Shown here in pieces: positions 1-8,113 of a stretch of 49,203 bases of DNA. Below the pieces are notes generated by a model. It did no database searches and was not told the DNA's origin. It was given only the letters and a program-made list of their open reading frames with translations. The DNA is from RGIG3102 sp964525015 (GTDB taxonomy: Bacteria; Bacillota; Clostridia; Oscillospirales; Ruminococcaceae): the NCBI GenBank assembly GCA_964525015.1, contig CAZGFY010000016.1, positions 1 to 49,203 of the forward strand. The letters are read 5' to 3'. The translations under genes were made by a program, and so were the position numbers. Within the stretch, counting starts at the first letter, position 1. Each line of letters opens with the position of its first letter.

Positions 1-676
1 CACCAAGCATAGTTTCAGGGCGAGTTGTTGCAACTGTTATAAATTCATCTGTTCCTTCAACTGGGTATTTAATATGCCATAGGTTTCCATCATTTTCTTC
101 AAATTCAACTTCGGCATCACTAATAGAAGTAAGACAAGTTGGGCACCAGTTAATAATTCTTTCCCCTTGATAGATAAGCCCTTTATTATATAAGTTAATA
201 AACGCTTCTTTAACAGCTTCACTGCATCCTTCATCCATTGTAAATCTTTCTTTATCCCAATCGGCTGAAGCACCTAGCTTTTTATATTGATTAGTTATAA
301 TATTGGCATATTTTTCTTTCCATTCCCACGCTCTTTTTAAAAATTCTTCTCTGCCAATCCCTTCTTTTGTTAAGCCTTCTTCTGCCATTGCCTGAACAAT
401 TTTAGTTTCGGTTGCAATAGAAGCGTGGTCAGTTCCTGGCATCCATAAAGCTGAATAGCCTTGCATTCTTTTAAATCGAATTAAAACGTCTTGCAAAGTT
501 CCGTCCATTGCGTGCCCCATATGAAGCTGACCTGTAATATTCGGTGGTGGCATCATAATTGTGTATGGCTCTTTTGTTTTATCCACCTTTGCTGTAAAAT
601 ATTTTTTTTCCATCCATAATTTGTATAGCTTTTCTTCAACTATCTTCGGATTATAAATTTTTTCTAATTCTTTCAT
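1..676 (-). CDS. valS: valyl-tRNA synthetase, N-terminal part (runs off the left edge)
   Basis: Reading the minus strand from the ATG at 676 gives 225 codons with no stop up to the window edge. The protein has the class I synthetase signature PPPNITGQLHMGHA near residue 45, where HMGH is the HIGH motif. Further on it has GTDHASIATE and the start of the editing domain (WCP, then TTRPETMLG). These are the landmarks of ValRS, which charges tRNA-Val in the cytoplasm and edits mischarged threonine. Only about a quarter of the enzyme (usually around 880 residues) lies here; the KMSKS motif and the C-terminal coiled coil are outside. An AGGGGGAT ribosome site precedes the ATG, and the upstream T-box leader supports the assignment. 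Confidence 0.95.
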   Translation of the reverse strand, partial: MKELEKIYNPKIVEEKLYKLWMEKKYFTAKVDKTKEPYTIMMPPPNITGQLHMGHAMDGTLQDVLIRFKRMQGYSALWMPGTDHASIATETKIVQAMAEEGLTKEGIGREEFLKRAWEWKEKYANIITNQYKKLGASADWDKERFTMDEGCSEAVKEAFINLYNKGLIYQGERIINWCPTCLTSISDAEVEFEENDGNLWHIKYPVEGTDEFITVATTRPETMLG

Positions 677-953
677 ATCCCAAAATCCCCCTATAATAAA
701 AATAAAAAATCGTCCACTTGCTGTAAAACAAGGGACGATTTGTAAATACTAAAAACCGTGGTACCACCCAAATTGCTAATAAATTAGCCACTCTTTTTCT
801 TTTAACGCAAGATTAAACGGAAAACACTACTACTATTTCATATTTTCGGCTCCAAAGCTACATAAACCCCTTAATCTGTCGATTTTCAGCTACCACGACT
901 CTCTTTTTTAGATTAATTTTAGAGTTTACCTCTTTTTCTTCGCCTTTAATTAT
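677..953 (-). promoter_or_regulatory. T-box leader (riboswitch) of valS
   Basis: The leader of about 277 nt before valS carries the conserved T-box core GGGTGGTACCACGG (minus strand, positions 756-769). The core is followed by an intrinsic terminator just before the ribosome site. In this family, uncharged tRNA pairs with a specifier codon in stem I and with the TGGT bulge of the antiterminator, which allows read-through. Here that would couple valS expression to tRNA-Val charging. Possible GTA or GTC specifier codons lie in the upstream arm, but I could not place the specifier loop with certainty. Confidence 0.92.
703..740 (-). terminator. T-box attenuator terminator
   Basis: AATCGTCC and GGACGATT form a stem, extended by CTTG/CAAG with one bulged base, and a T-rich tract follows on the minus strand before valS. 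It is the OFF-state hairpin that competes with the antiterminator formed by the T-box core at 756-769. Confidence 0.9.
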
Positions 954-959
954 GCTTTT

Positions 960-987
960 ATTTTAACAAAATAAAAATAAAAGTCAA
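960..987 (-). promoter_or_regulatory. sigma-A type promoter of the valS leader
   Basis: On the minus strand TTGACT (982-987) and TAAAAT (960-965) are 16 bases apart. This would start transcription near 953, a leader length normal for a T-box gene. Confidence 0.7.
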
Positions 988-1056
988 GTCCCTATTGCAA
1001 TTATTAACAATATGCAGTAAAATTATTTTAAAATATGAATAAAGGAGATTTTAATT

Positions 1057-1278
1057 ATGGCAGAATTTAAATTTGAAATCGTTGAAAGTCTTGGAGTTCT
1101 TTCTCAAGGTAAAAACGGCTGGACTAGAGAGATAAACCTTGTTTCTTGGGGCGAAAGAGAACCTAAATACGATATTCGTGACTGGTCTGAAGACCATACA
1201 AAAATGGGCAAAGGCATATCTTTAACAGCAGAAGAAGTGGCTGTTTTAAAAGAAATTTTAGAAGAAGCTGATTTATAA
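1057..1278 (+). CDS. YdbC/PC4-family single-stranded nucleic-acid binding protein
   Basis: This 73-residue protein has the pattern of the YdbC family, a bacterial relative of the eukaryotic coactivator PC4. It is a short beta sheet with GWTREINLVSWG and KYDIRDWS, then an acidic C-terminal helix starting at LTAEEV. Family members bind single-stranded DNA or RNA as dimers; the cellular role is not settled. An AAAGGAG site lies 8 bases before the ATG. The HD-domain gene starts only 2 bases after the stop, so the two are probably translated from one message. Confidence 0.85.
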   Translation: MAEFKFEIVESLGVLSQGKNGWTREINLVSWGEREPKYDIRDWSEDHTKMGKGISLTAEEVAVLKEILEEADL

Positions 1279-1280
1279 TT

Positions 1281-1859
1281 ATGAATTACAAAGAAGAATT
1301 TTTAGAAATTTTCAACACTCATGTTACAAGGAATGGAAAGGATAAACTTTTAGATTGGCTAGAAAAAACAGATTTTTTTACAGCTCCAGCCTCAACGAGG
1401 TATCACGGTGCGTGCGAAAGTGGTCTTATTATGCACAGTTTAAATGTTTATAAACTTTTAAAAGAAAAAGCAGGGGAAGAATATTCTAGTGAGAGTATTG
1501 CCCTTGTCGCACTTTGTCATGATTTTTGTAAGATTAATTTTTATAAAGAAGGCACTCGAAATGTTAAAAACGAAGCTACTGGCCAATGGGAAAAGGTTAA
1601 AAACTATTCAATAGAAGATATCTTCCCTTATGGTCACGGTGAAAAAAGCGTTTTTTTACTAGAGAGATTTATCCGCCTAACCACTGAAGAAGCTATGGCT
1701 ATTAGGTGGCATATGGGTGGGTTTGATGATTCTGTAAAAGGTGGCAGTTATTCTGTTGGTGAAGCTTATAAAAGATATCCACTAGCTGTTTTAACCCATA
1801 TTTCAGATTTAGAAGCAACCTATCTTTTAGAAAAAGGCACCTCAAACGTTGGAAAATAG
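1281..1859 (+). CDS. HD-domain phosphohydrolase
   Basis: This 192-residue protein has an HD metal-binding core: RYHGA then HSLNVY (about residues 40-55), the HD pair in ALCHDFCK (about 78-85), and later histidines in YGHGEKS and RWHMGG. Spacing resembles small stand-alone HD hydrolases, which act on nucleotides or other phosphoesters; the substrate cannot be predicted. It lies 2 bases behind the YdbC-like gene with little ribosome site of its own, which points to translational coupling. A strong hairpin terminator follows directly, so the pair forms a closed two-gene unit. Confidence 0.8.
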   Translation: MNYKEEFLEIFNTHVTRNGKDKLLDWLEKTDFFTAPASTRYHGACESGLIMHSLNVYKLLKEKAGEEYSSESIALVALCHDFCKINFYKEGTRNVKNEATGQWEKVKNYSIEDIFPYGHGEKSVFLLERFIRLTTEEAMAIRWHMGGFDDSVKGGSYSVGEAYKRYPLAVLTHISDLEATYLLEKGTSNVGK

Positions 1860-1860
1860 A

Positions 1861-1897
1861 AAATACCGAAAACTGTTAGTTTTCGGTATTTTTATTT
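1861..1897. terminator. bidirectional intrinsic terminator
   Basis: AATACCGAAAACT and AGTTTTCGGTATT form a perfect 13-bp stem with a 3-base loop, with T runs on both sides. It sits between the convergent HD-hydrolase and zinc-ribbon genes and can serve both. Confidence 0.9.
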
Positions 1898-1902
1898 TAT
1901 GT

Positions 1903-2976
1903 TTATTTTAAATTCTCTTCGCCTTGAGTTTTAATAGGCATATCTTGAGATTGTCTTTGATAATTTTCTAAAATCAATCTCTCCCCTACTAATTTATTCA
2001 CTTCTACATATGCATCCTCGTGCTCAAAAAAAGCTAAAAGAGTATCATATTCACTTGGTACTAATTCTATTTCTACATCATCCAAAACAATTCTTGTGCC
2101 TGTTGGAAATTCTATATGCCTAACTGGCTCTAGCCCTGTTGTAGCATCGCCATAAAAAGAATAATAGCTTTCTTGATTTCCTATAAATCCATCATATAAA
2201 TCAATTTCAATCGTTCCATAATCATTTTCTAAAATATAAATATCATATGTACCAGCTGGAAAATCGATTCCAGCAATTTTCGCATCGTTATCTTCCATAA
2301 ACACTACCTGTGTTAATGGATTTTTCACCCCATCATTTGTTAAAGGCTGTGCGTTATCACTTATTAAATCAACCATTTCACTTGATTGTACACTTACACC
2401 GTCCCCATTTTCAAGCTCTATATTTTTCAAATCATCATCAGTATTAACGGTTTCAAATGTTCTCTCTCCACTTGCTTTTATAATTGTGATAGATGCCCAT
2501 TCATACCCTTCTTTATTCACCATTTCAAAATCGTAGGTGCCAGCTGGAATATGAAGCCCAACTATATAAGCACCACTTCCAAGAGTTGCAACATATTCGT
2601 TTTGGGAATAAGTTTTTATCTCTTCACTTTCTTCTTCATCATATCCAAAAGTATCTTCGTATGTATAATCGTTTTCTGCTTCTACTTCTGGTGTATTTTC
2701 AAAAATATCTGGAACTTCTTCATTTAAAGTGTTTATAATTCCTAAAATAACTGATACTCCAAAAAACAAACCAAACACAATTAAGAGTGTTAGAATTGGA
2801 TTTTTCTTTTTTTTAGGAGTGAATCCTGGTCCCATTGAAGTACTGTTATTTTGGTTTTGATAGTATTTATTGTTTGAATAATTCGTTTGATTTCCTCTTG
2901 CCCCAGATTGACTCATCCCACAACCTTGACAACGTCCGTTTTTTATATCGCTCCCACATACTGAGCACATTGACAT
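1903..2976 (-). CDS. zinc-ribbon, single-pass membrane protein with duplicated IPAGTYD-type domain
   Basis: The 357-residue protein starts with a CxxC-CxxC zinc ribbon (CSVCG then CQGCG, residues 4-20), followed by an Asn/Gln-rich linker. A KKKKN stop-transfer signal precedes a transmembrane helix at about residues 58-82, then an acidic linker. The outer part has two related modules, one with GLHIPAGTYDFEM and one with GIDFPAGTYDIYI, each a short beta-rich unit. By the positive-inside rule the ribbon is cytoplasmic and the repeats face outward. No enzymatic motif is visible and I do not know its function. It stands alone, convergent with the HD-hydrolase operon and divergent from the PilZ gene. 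Confidence 0.75.
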   Translation of the reverse strand: MSMCSVCGSDIKNGRCQGCGMSQSGARGNQTNYSNNKYYQNQNNSTSMGPGFTPKKKKNPILTLLIVFGLFFGVSVILGIINTLNEEVPDIFENTPEVEAENDYTYEDTFGYDEEESEEIKTYSQNEYVATLGSGAYIVGLHIPAGTYDFEMVNKEGYEWASITIIKASGERTFETVNTDDDLKNIELENGDGVSVQSSEMVDLISDNAQPLTNDGVKNPLTQVVFMEDNDAKIAGIDFPAGTYDIYILENDYGTIEIDLYDGFIGNQESYYSFYGDATTGLEPVRHIEFPTGTRIVLDDVEIELVPSEYDTLLAFFEHEDAYVEVNKLVGERLILENYQRQSQDMPIKTQGEENLK

Positions 2977-3174
2977 AGTAAGCCCTACCCTTCAGTTTTT
3001 AAATTTCATTATTTAATGCTATATATGATAGCATACTTAACTTTTTTTATCAATAGCCTATAAATACAATTTTTTTTAATTATTTCAAAAAATTGGCAAA
3101 AAAAATCTTTAATTTTGTCATTTTTTATGATATAATATTAATAATTATGTATTATTAAATTAGGTAGGTTATTT

Positions 3175-3762
3175 ATGGATTTTTCAAATACTAATATCAT
3201 TGATTATTCAAGTTATGATTTTTTAAATAAAACTGCGTCTATTAAATCAATGATAGACAATAAGTTTTTATTAGATGCAATTGTAATAGATGATAATAAA
3301 AAGCGTCACACAATACAGGTGAAAACAAATAATCCAGATTTATTAAAAAAGACTAAATCGGTTTATGTTTCATTTTTATTTGATGGTGGCCCAATTCAAT
3401 TTCACGGAAAAGTGAGAAAAGAATATCTTAATAATGCAGTTGAAATAGCTATTTCTAAAGGAACAGCTCTACAGCTTCGTGAACACACAAGATTTAACAC
3501 TAAAATCCCAACAATTATTAAAAGTGTTATAATTGAAAATCAGGAAGTTGAATTTAATTGCCCACTCGATGCATACATAGTTGATTTATCAGCTGCTGGG
3601 ATTGCTATTGAAGCAGCTCCTTTAGCTCTTTATAAAAATGATATATTTAAAATTTCTTACAATTTAAATGATGAAGTTTTAACATACAATTATCAGGTGA
3701 TGAGAGTATCCGCAGTTGATGTAAACACTTCTAATTATGGATGTAGAATAATAAACAACTAA
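3175..3762 (+). CDS. PilZ-domain cyclic-di-GMP receptor protein
   Basis: In this 195-residue protein the second half is a PilZ domain. The c-di-GMP binding residues are visible as REHTR (R102 and R106, the RxxxR motif) and DLSAAG (137-142, the DxSxxG motif). The N-terminal 95 residues form a beta-rich domain that resembles the N-terminal half of YcgR-type proteins. Such proteins transmit c-di-GMP levels to motility or envelope targets. The HD-GYP gene follows after 24 bases, so a receptor and a predicted phosphodiesterase for the same messenger are co-transcribed. Confidence 0.85.
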   Translation: MDFSNTNIIDYSSYDFLNKTASIKSMIDNKFLLDAIVIDDNKKRHTIQVKTNNPDLLKKTKSVYVSFLFDGGPIQFHGKVRKEYLNNAVEIAISKGTALQLREHTRFNTKIPTIIKSVIIENQEVEFNCPLDAYIVDLSAAGIAIEAAPLALYKNDIFKISYNLNDEVLTYNYQVMRVSAVDVNTSNYGCRIINN

Positions 3763-3786
3763 AAGGGAAAGGAATTTAGGAATTAT

Positions 3787-4911
3787 ATGGCAAATGTGGT
3801 ACCTGGCTTAAGCAGTATTTCTATTGATTTTTTATATGTAGATATGCCAGTAACTGACACTATTTATAATCATACTGGCAAAGTTTCACTTTTAGCTGCA
3901 GGCGAAATTTTGACTGAAACTAAGTTTGAAAGATTAAAAAAATTCATTGGTGATTCTAACACTGTGTGTGTTTCAAAGGAAACTTATAAGGCGTTAGTTG
4001 AAAAAAAGAAAGCTGAATATGATGCTCAAGAAGAAGATAAACCAAAGAAAACTATCAATAAATTTTATACAGAATCAAAAGAATATACAAAACTTCAAGA
4101 TGAAGTTGGTGATTTTATAAATAGCGTTAAAGATGTTGATGTTTTGCGTCCTGTGCACGTTGAACAGTTGCATAAATCTGCTATGAAAAAAATCGATTTA
4201 ATTGAGCAGCAAGATATTTTAAAAAGCGTTAATATGCCTCGCCCTATGGATAAAGATTTAGAAAGGCATAGCACAAATGTTAGTGTTTTAAATGGTATTT
4301 TCGGAAAATGGCTGTATCTTAAAGAATATCAGGTTCGCGATTTAATTTTAGCTGGACTTCTTCATGATATAGGAAAAACTAAAATTCCTGATAGTATTTT
4401 AAATGCACCAAGAAAATTAACAAGTGAAGAATTTGAAATTGTTAAAATGCACTCTAGTTATTCATATGATTTACTTGAAAAGGAAAAACCTGAATTTAAT
4501 CAAAATGTTTTAAGTGGGGTTTTACACCATCACGAAAAATTAGATGGAACTGGATACCCTGATGCCTTATCAGGAAACGAAATAGATATTTTTGCTAGAA
4601 TAACAGCAATAACCGATGTTTACGATGCATTAATTTCAAAAAGAGTTTATAAAAATGAATTTAATCCTTTTGATGTTTGTAATATATTATTAACTGAATT
4701 CTCAACTGCACTAGACGAAACCTTAGTTAAATTATTTATTCAAAACATCAGTGCCACTTTAGTTGGCTCAAATGCATTAATGAATAATGACACAATAGCA
4801 GTTATAAAAAGAGTGTTGCCTTTTGATATAAAATACCCAATAATCGAGCAAGACGGAAAATATATAATGTGTAACGAAAATTTCTATCCTATAAAATTAT
4901 TAAATAACTAA
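3787..4911 (+). CDS. HD-GYP domain protein, predicted c-di-GMP phosphodiesterase
   Basis: The C-terminal domain of this 374-residue protein has the full HD-GYP set. HDIGK sits at 193-197, flanking histidines at 161 and 222, and HHEKLDGTGYP at about 248-258 contains the GYP signature. Proteins of this family hydrolyse c-di-GMP to pGpG or GMP with a two- or three-metal centre. The N-terminal 120 residues start with a small domain common in such proteins (VPGLSSISIDFLY), then a charged helical linker. It follows the PilZ gene in an operon with an AAAGGGAAAGGA ribosome region, and a strong terminator ends the unit. Confidence 0.88.
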   Translation: MANVVPGLSSISIDFLYVDMPVTDTIYNHTGKVSLLAAGEILTETKFERLKKFIGDSNTVCVSKETYKALVEKKKAEYDAQEEDKPKKTINKFYTESKEYTKLQDEVGDFINSVKDVDVLRPVHVEQLHKSAMKKIDLIEQQDILKSVNMPRPMDKDLERHSTNVSVLNGIFGKWLYLKEYQVRDLILAGLLHDIGKTKIPDSILNAPRKLTSEEFEIVKMHSSYSYDLLEKEKPEFNQNVLSGVLHHHEKLDGTGYPDALSGNEIDIFARITAITDVYDALISKRVYKNEFNPFDVCNILLTEFSTALDETLVKLFIQNISATLVGSNALMNNDTIAVIKRVLPFDIKYPIIEQDGKYIMCNENFYPIKLLNN

Positions 4912-4918
4912 ATATTAT

Positions 4919-4956
4919 AAAAACAGCAATGTGTGAAAACACATTGCTGTTTTTTA
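4919..4956. terminator. bidirectional intrinsic terminator
   Basis: AAACAGCAATGTGT and ACACATTGCTGTTT form a 14-bp stem with a GAAA loop and a following T run. It lies between the HD-GYP gene and the convergent small membrane-protein gene, whose stop codon is at its edge. Confidence 0.9.
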
Positions 4957-5379
4957 TTCTATAATACTATTAATAACCTGCATAACTCCATCACTTTGCA
5001 TTTCCATAGAGGCTATATCGCTAAAAAGCGTCGAAATATATTTTCCACCCTCAAAGCGCAAATTAACTTCTTGCCCATTTGAGGTAAGATTTAAAATATA
5101 AAGTGAAGTATCTTCTATGTAATTCATATCATCAAAATCAGCTTTTACATCTATTGATACTAGAGCATCCTTTATCTTTGATATATCTTCACTAGATAAT
5201 AATACATACTTCTCATTTTTTTCACTATCCCAAAACTGCAATTCTGCTTTTGCATCAGTCTGTATATTTTCAGCCATATATTTAAATTCGTTTTCATTGT
5301 GGCTATAGCGATATATATTCATATACCATAAAAACATAACAAGTAGTATTAAAAAAATCCTTATTAAAGTCTTTTTCAT
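4954..5379 (-). CDS. membrane-anchored hypothetical protein, paralogue of its upstream neighbour
   Basis: The 141-residue protein has an N-terminal hydrophobic helix (residues 7-24, positively charged front), then a soluble beta-rich domain ending in ASMEMQSDGVMQ. The upstream protein ends in AFMEMQSDEVMN and shares the same length and layout, so the two are tandem duplicates. The start codon overlaps the upstream stop by 4 bases, a sign of coupled translation. There is no lipobox and no known motif; the domain probably lies outside the membrane. I do not recognise the family. Confidence 0.7.
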   Translation of the reverse strand: MKKTLIRIFLILLVMFLWYMNIYRYSHNENEFKYMAENIQTDAKAELQFWDSEKNEKYVLLSSEDISKIKDALVSIDVKADFDDMNYIEDTSLYILNLTSNGQEVNLRFEGGKYISTLFSDIASMEMQSDGVMQVINSIIE

Positions 5380-5825
5380 TCCATATCTCCAATATTCTCT
5401 ATAAGATTCATAACTTCATCACTTTGCATTTCCATAAAGGCTAGTTTTCTGTCTTCGCTTCCATCTTTTTTATAAACTGATGTGTCTATGTATTTATCCC
5501 CTTGAATTGACAATAAAATTATCATTTCATCTGATGAAAAAGTTATTGAATATGATTTTTCGCCAGCTGGAGTTAGATTATTAAAATTTGCTTTATACTC
5601 CATTTCAAGAAGATTATCTCTTATTTCTAGTAATTCATTATCCGTTAAAATATATTCGTGAGTTTCTCCATCGCTAGTTAAAATACTCGCTGTATAATCT
5701 TCAGACACATTTTCAATTAAATCTAAAAACTCATTCACTTCTTTATTATTTTTATATTCATCAAAGGCTAATACCCCTAAAATAAAAACTATCGGCAGAA
5801 GTATCCATTTGAAATTCTTTTTCAT
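5376..5825 (-). CDS. membrane-anchored hypothetical protein, first of a duplicated pair
   Basis: I start this gene at the ATG at 5825 (149 residues) rather than at 5867. An AGGTG ribosome site lies 5 bases before it, and the protein then begins MKKNFKWILLPIVFIL, a normal signal anchor. The remainder is a soluble domain with the same C-terminal FMEMQSDEVM motif as the downstream gene. It follows the fumarase beta gene by 98 bases without a clear terminator, so read-through from the fum operon is possible. Function unknown. Confidence 0.7.
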   Translation of the reverse strand: MKKNFKWILLPIVFILGVLAFDEYKNNKEVNEFLDLIENVSEDYTASILTSDGETHEYILTDNELLEIRDNLLEMEYKANFNNLTPAGEKSYSITFSSDEMIILLSIQGDKYIDTSVYKKDGSEDRKLAFMEMQSDEVMNLIENIGDME

Positions 5826-5923
5826 AAATACACCTATACCTTTCTTCGAGTTTTGCGTGTTTTGCAACGCTCAGGTTAAAAGTGGTAAACTTTCGCTAAT
5901 TTCACACAGCAAAAGGCACAAAA

Positions 5924-6484
5924 CTACTTAGAATTTTCTAAATATCTCTTTGTTCCTGTTTCGTATAAGTTTTCTCCAAAAGAGTCTATAACAACTGTTA
6001 GTGGCATATCTTTTACAACTAGTTTTCTTAAAGCCTCAGCGCCTAAATCTTCAAACGCCACAACTTCAGCTGATTGAACGCATTTTGCTATAAGTGCCCC
6101 AGCACCACCAATTGCCCCAAAGTAAACAGCTGTATTTTCAATCATTGAAGAGATAACAGCATCATTCCTTTTTCCTTTTCCAATCATACCAGTTAGCCCG
6201 CATTTTTTAATTAAAGTTGGAGAATATGCATCCATTCTATAACTGGTAGTAGGTCCACAAGAGCCGATTGGCTGTCCTTCTTTTGCCGGAGTTGGGCCTG
6301 CAAAATATATAATTTGATTTTCTAAATCAATTGGTAGGTCTTCATTTTTTTCTAAAAGCTCAATAAATCTTTTATGCCCTGCATCACGAGAAGTATAAAT
6401 CACTCCTGAAAGCAGTATTTCATCGCCACTTTTTAAAGTTTTCACTATTTCTTTAGTAAGTGGAGTTTGTATATATTTTTTCAT
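5924..6484 (-). CDS. class I fumarate hydratase, beta (C-terminal) subunit
   Basis: This 186-residue subunit corresponds to the C-terminal domain of class I fumarases and of L-tartrate dehydratase TtdB. The conserved stretch GSCGPTTSYRMD (about residues 75-87) and the downstream GMIGKG loop are visible. Together with the alpha subunit it forms the Fe-S enzyme that interconverts fumarate and malate. The alpha gene is 16 bases upstream, in the usual order for two-gene class I fumarases. Tartrate dehydratase cannot be fully excluded from sequence alone, but fumarase is the commoner function in anaerobic Firmicutes. Confidence 0.87.
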   Translation of the reverse strand: MKKYIQTPLTKEIVKTLKSGDEILLSGVIYTSRDAGHKRFIELLEKNEDLPIDLENQIIYFAGPTPAKEGQPIGSCGPTTSYRMDAYSPTLIKKCGLTGMIGKGKRNDAVISSMIENTAVYFGAIGGAGALIAKCVQSAEVVAFEDLGAEALRKLVVKDMPLTVVIDSFGENLYETGTKRYLENSK

Positions 6485-6500
6485 ACAGTAAAATCCCCTT

Positions 6501-7340
6501 TTATATAATAACTGATTTATGGCGAGTAACGTGGCAGTTTATATTAACAGCGCAAGGAAGGCCTGCAATATGAGTTGGCAAAGTTAAGATATTCACTCCG
6601 AGTGCCGTTGTTTTTCCGCCAAAACCTTGTGGGCCTATGCCTAGTTTATTAATTTTTTCTAGCAGTTCTTTTTCAACATCGGCATAAAATTCATCTTGGT
6701 TTTCATTTGTAACATCTAATAACAACGCTTTTTTTGCAAGAAGTGCTGCCTTATCAAAAGTTCCCCCTATGCCAACTCCCACAACAATCGGTGGGCAAGG
6801 GTTTGGCCCTGCATTTTTAACAGTTTGTAAAACAAAATCTTTAACACCTTCTATTCCATCAGCCGGAGAAAGCATTTTAACCCCACTCATATTTTCACTG
6901 CCAAATCCTTTTGGTGCAAGCGTGATTTTTATTTTATCCCCTTTAACTATTTCATAGTAAATCATAGCAGGGGTATTATCATTTGTGTTAACTCTTCTTA
7001 TCGGGTCTTTCACCACTGATTTTCTTAAAAATCCTTCGGTGTATCCATTTCTAACCCCTTCATTTATCGCCTCTTCTAAATCTCCCTCGATGTAAACCTC
7101 TTGTCCGATTTCTAAAAAAACGCAGGCAATTCCAGTGTCTTGGCAGATTGGAACATTCTCAGTTTTTGCAATATTATAGTTTTCAATTAGTAGTTCTAGT
7201 GTGTTTTTTGCCATTTGATTATCTTCTTTTAATATAGCTAAATCAATAGCATCGCAAACGTCTGTTGGAAGATTTGTATTTGTTTCGATGCATAAATCTC
7301 TTATCACTTTGCTTATATCTTGGCTTTTAATAGTTCTCAT
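6501..7340 (-). CDS. class I fumarate hydratase, alpha (Fe-S) subunit
   Basis: The 279-residue subunit carries the three cysteines expected to bind the [4Fe-4S] cluster: C66 in PICQDTG, C182 in GPNPCPP and C269 in NINCHVTRH. Length is normal for the stand-alone alpha subunit. The enzyme hydrates fumarate to malate, or the reverse, in the cytoplasm and is oxygen sensitive, which fits an anaerobe. An AAGGAG site precedes the ATG and a good promoter lies 35-63 bases upstream. The beta subunit follows after 16 bases. Confidence 0.9.
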   Translation of the reverse strand: MRTIKSQDISKVIRDLCIETNTNLPTDVCDAIDLAILKEDNQMAKNTLELLIENYNIAKTENVPICQDTGIACVFLEIGQEVYIEGDLEEAINEGVRNGYTEGFLRKSVVKDPIRRVNTNDNTPAMIYYEIVKGDKIKITLAPKGFGSENMSGVKMLSPADGIEGVKDFVLQTVKNAGPNPCPPIVVGVGIGGTFDKAALLAKKALLLDVTNENQDEFYADVEKELLEKINKLGIGPQGFGGKTTALGVNILTLPTHIAGLPCAVNINCHVTRHKSVII

Positions 7341-7374
7341 TATTTAAGCTCCTTTTAATACTTTTATTATTCTA

Positions 7375-7403
7375 ATTATATGATAGATAGTATATATCGT
7401 CAA
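7375..7403 (-). promoter_or_regulatory. promoter of the fumarase operon
   Basis: On the minus strand TTGACG (7398-7403) is followed after 17 bases by TATAAT (7375-7380), close to the sigma-A consensus. The transcript would start about 30 bases before the alpha-subunit ATG. Confidence 0.8.
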
Positions 7404-7418
7404 GAATATTATTTCCCC

Positions 7419-7447
7419 TTGCATAGATTTTAAAAATATACTATACT
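7419..7447 (+). promoter_or_regulatory. promoter of the P-loop kinase gene
   Basis: TTGCAT (7419-7424), a 17-base spacer and TATACT (7442-7447) lie about 35 bases before the chosen start codon. It is divergent from the fumarase promoter, with only 15 bases between the two -35 boxes. Confidence 0.7.
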
Positions 7448-7482
7448 GTATATATTGTTTTAAAAGAAAGGCAGTGCTTTAT

Positions 7483-8061
7483 ATGTATACAAAAATTTTT
7501 AATTTAATTGATGAAAAAATTAAATCTAATCCAGATAAAAATTTAATTATCGCCATCGATGGGCCAAGTTCTAGTGGGAAATCTTATTTATCCGATTTAT
7601 TATTAAAAAAATATGATTGCAATATCTTTCATATGGACGATTTCTTTTTGCCACTAGAAAGAAAAACTAAAGAGCGATTAGAAATAGCTGGTGGAAACGT
7701 TGACCACGAGAGATTTTTAAGCGAAGTTTTAATCCCACTAAGCGAAAGTAAGGAATTTATTTTTGATAAATTTTCCTGCCAAACAGGAGAAAAAGAAAAA
7801 AGCGATTTAACTAAAGTAAAAAAGCTAAACTTTGTTGAAGGGGTTTACTCTCACCATAAAAATCTTAATAATCACTATGATTTAAAAATCTTTTTAGATG
7901 TTAAAAGAGAAAATCAGCTAGATAGAATACTAAAAAGAAGTAATGAATTTATGCTTAATAGATTTAAAAATGAATGGATACCTTTAGAAGATTTATATTT
8001 TAATGAATGCAAGGTAAGAGAAAACGCTGATTTATTATTTGATACAACTACATTATTTTAA
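7483..8061 (+). CDS. uridine-kinase-like P-loop NTPase
   Basis: The 192-residue protein opens with a Walker A loop, IAIDGPSSSGKS (residues 22-33), followed by HMDDFFLP, the acidic substrate-site motif of the uridine kinase / phosphoribulokinase fold. Near the end it has a basic lid region (RILKRS...NRFKNEW). Family members phosphorylate nucleosides or similar alcohols; the substrate here is open. I start at the ATG at 7483 because the GTG at 7474 would be only 2 bases from the AAAGG ribosome site. It is a single-gene unit with its own promoter and terminator. Confidence 0.75.
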   Translation: MYTKIFNLIDEKIKSNPDKNLIIAIDGPSSSGKSYLSDLLLKKYDCNIFHMDDFFLPLERKTKERLEIAGGNVDHERFLSEVLIPLSESKEFIFDKFSCQTGEKEKSDLTKVKKLNFVEGVYSHHKNLNNHYDLKIFLDVKRENQLDRILKRSNEFMLNRFKNEWIPLEDLYFNECKVRENADLLFDTTTLF

Positions 8062-8066
8062 AAAAA

Positions 8067-8107
8067 CTAAAAGACGATTTTCAAATGAAAATCGTCTTTT
8101 TTTGTTT
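8067..8107. terminator. intrinsic terminator between kinase gene and potD
   Basis: AAAAGACGATTTTC and GAAAATCGTCTTTT form a 14-bp stem with an AAAT loop, followed by TTTGTTT. The 10-bp core GACGATTTTC/GAAAATCGTC recurs in the terminator at 21986-22017. Confidence 0.92.
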
Positions 8108-8113
8108 ATTTAA

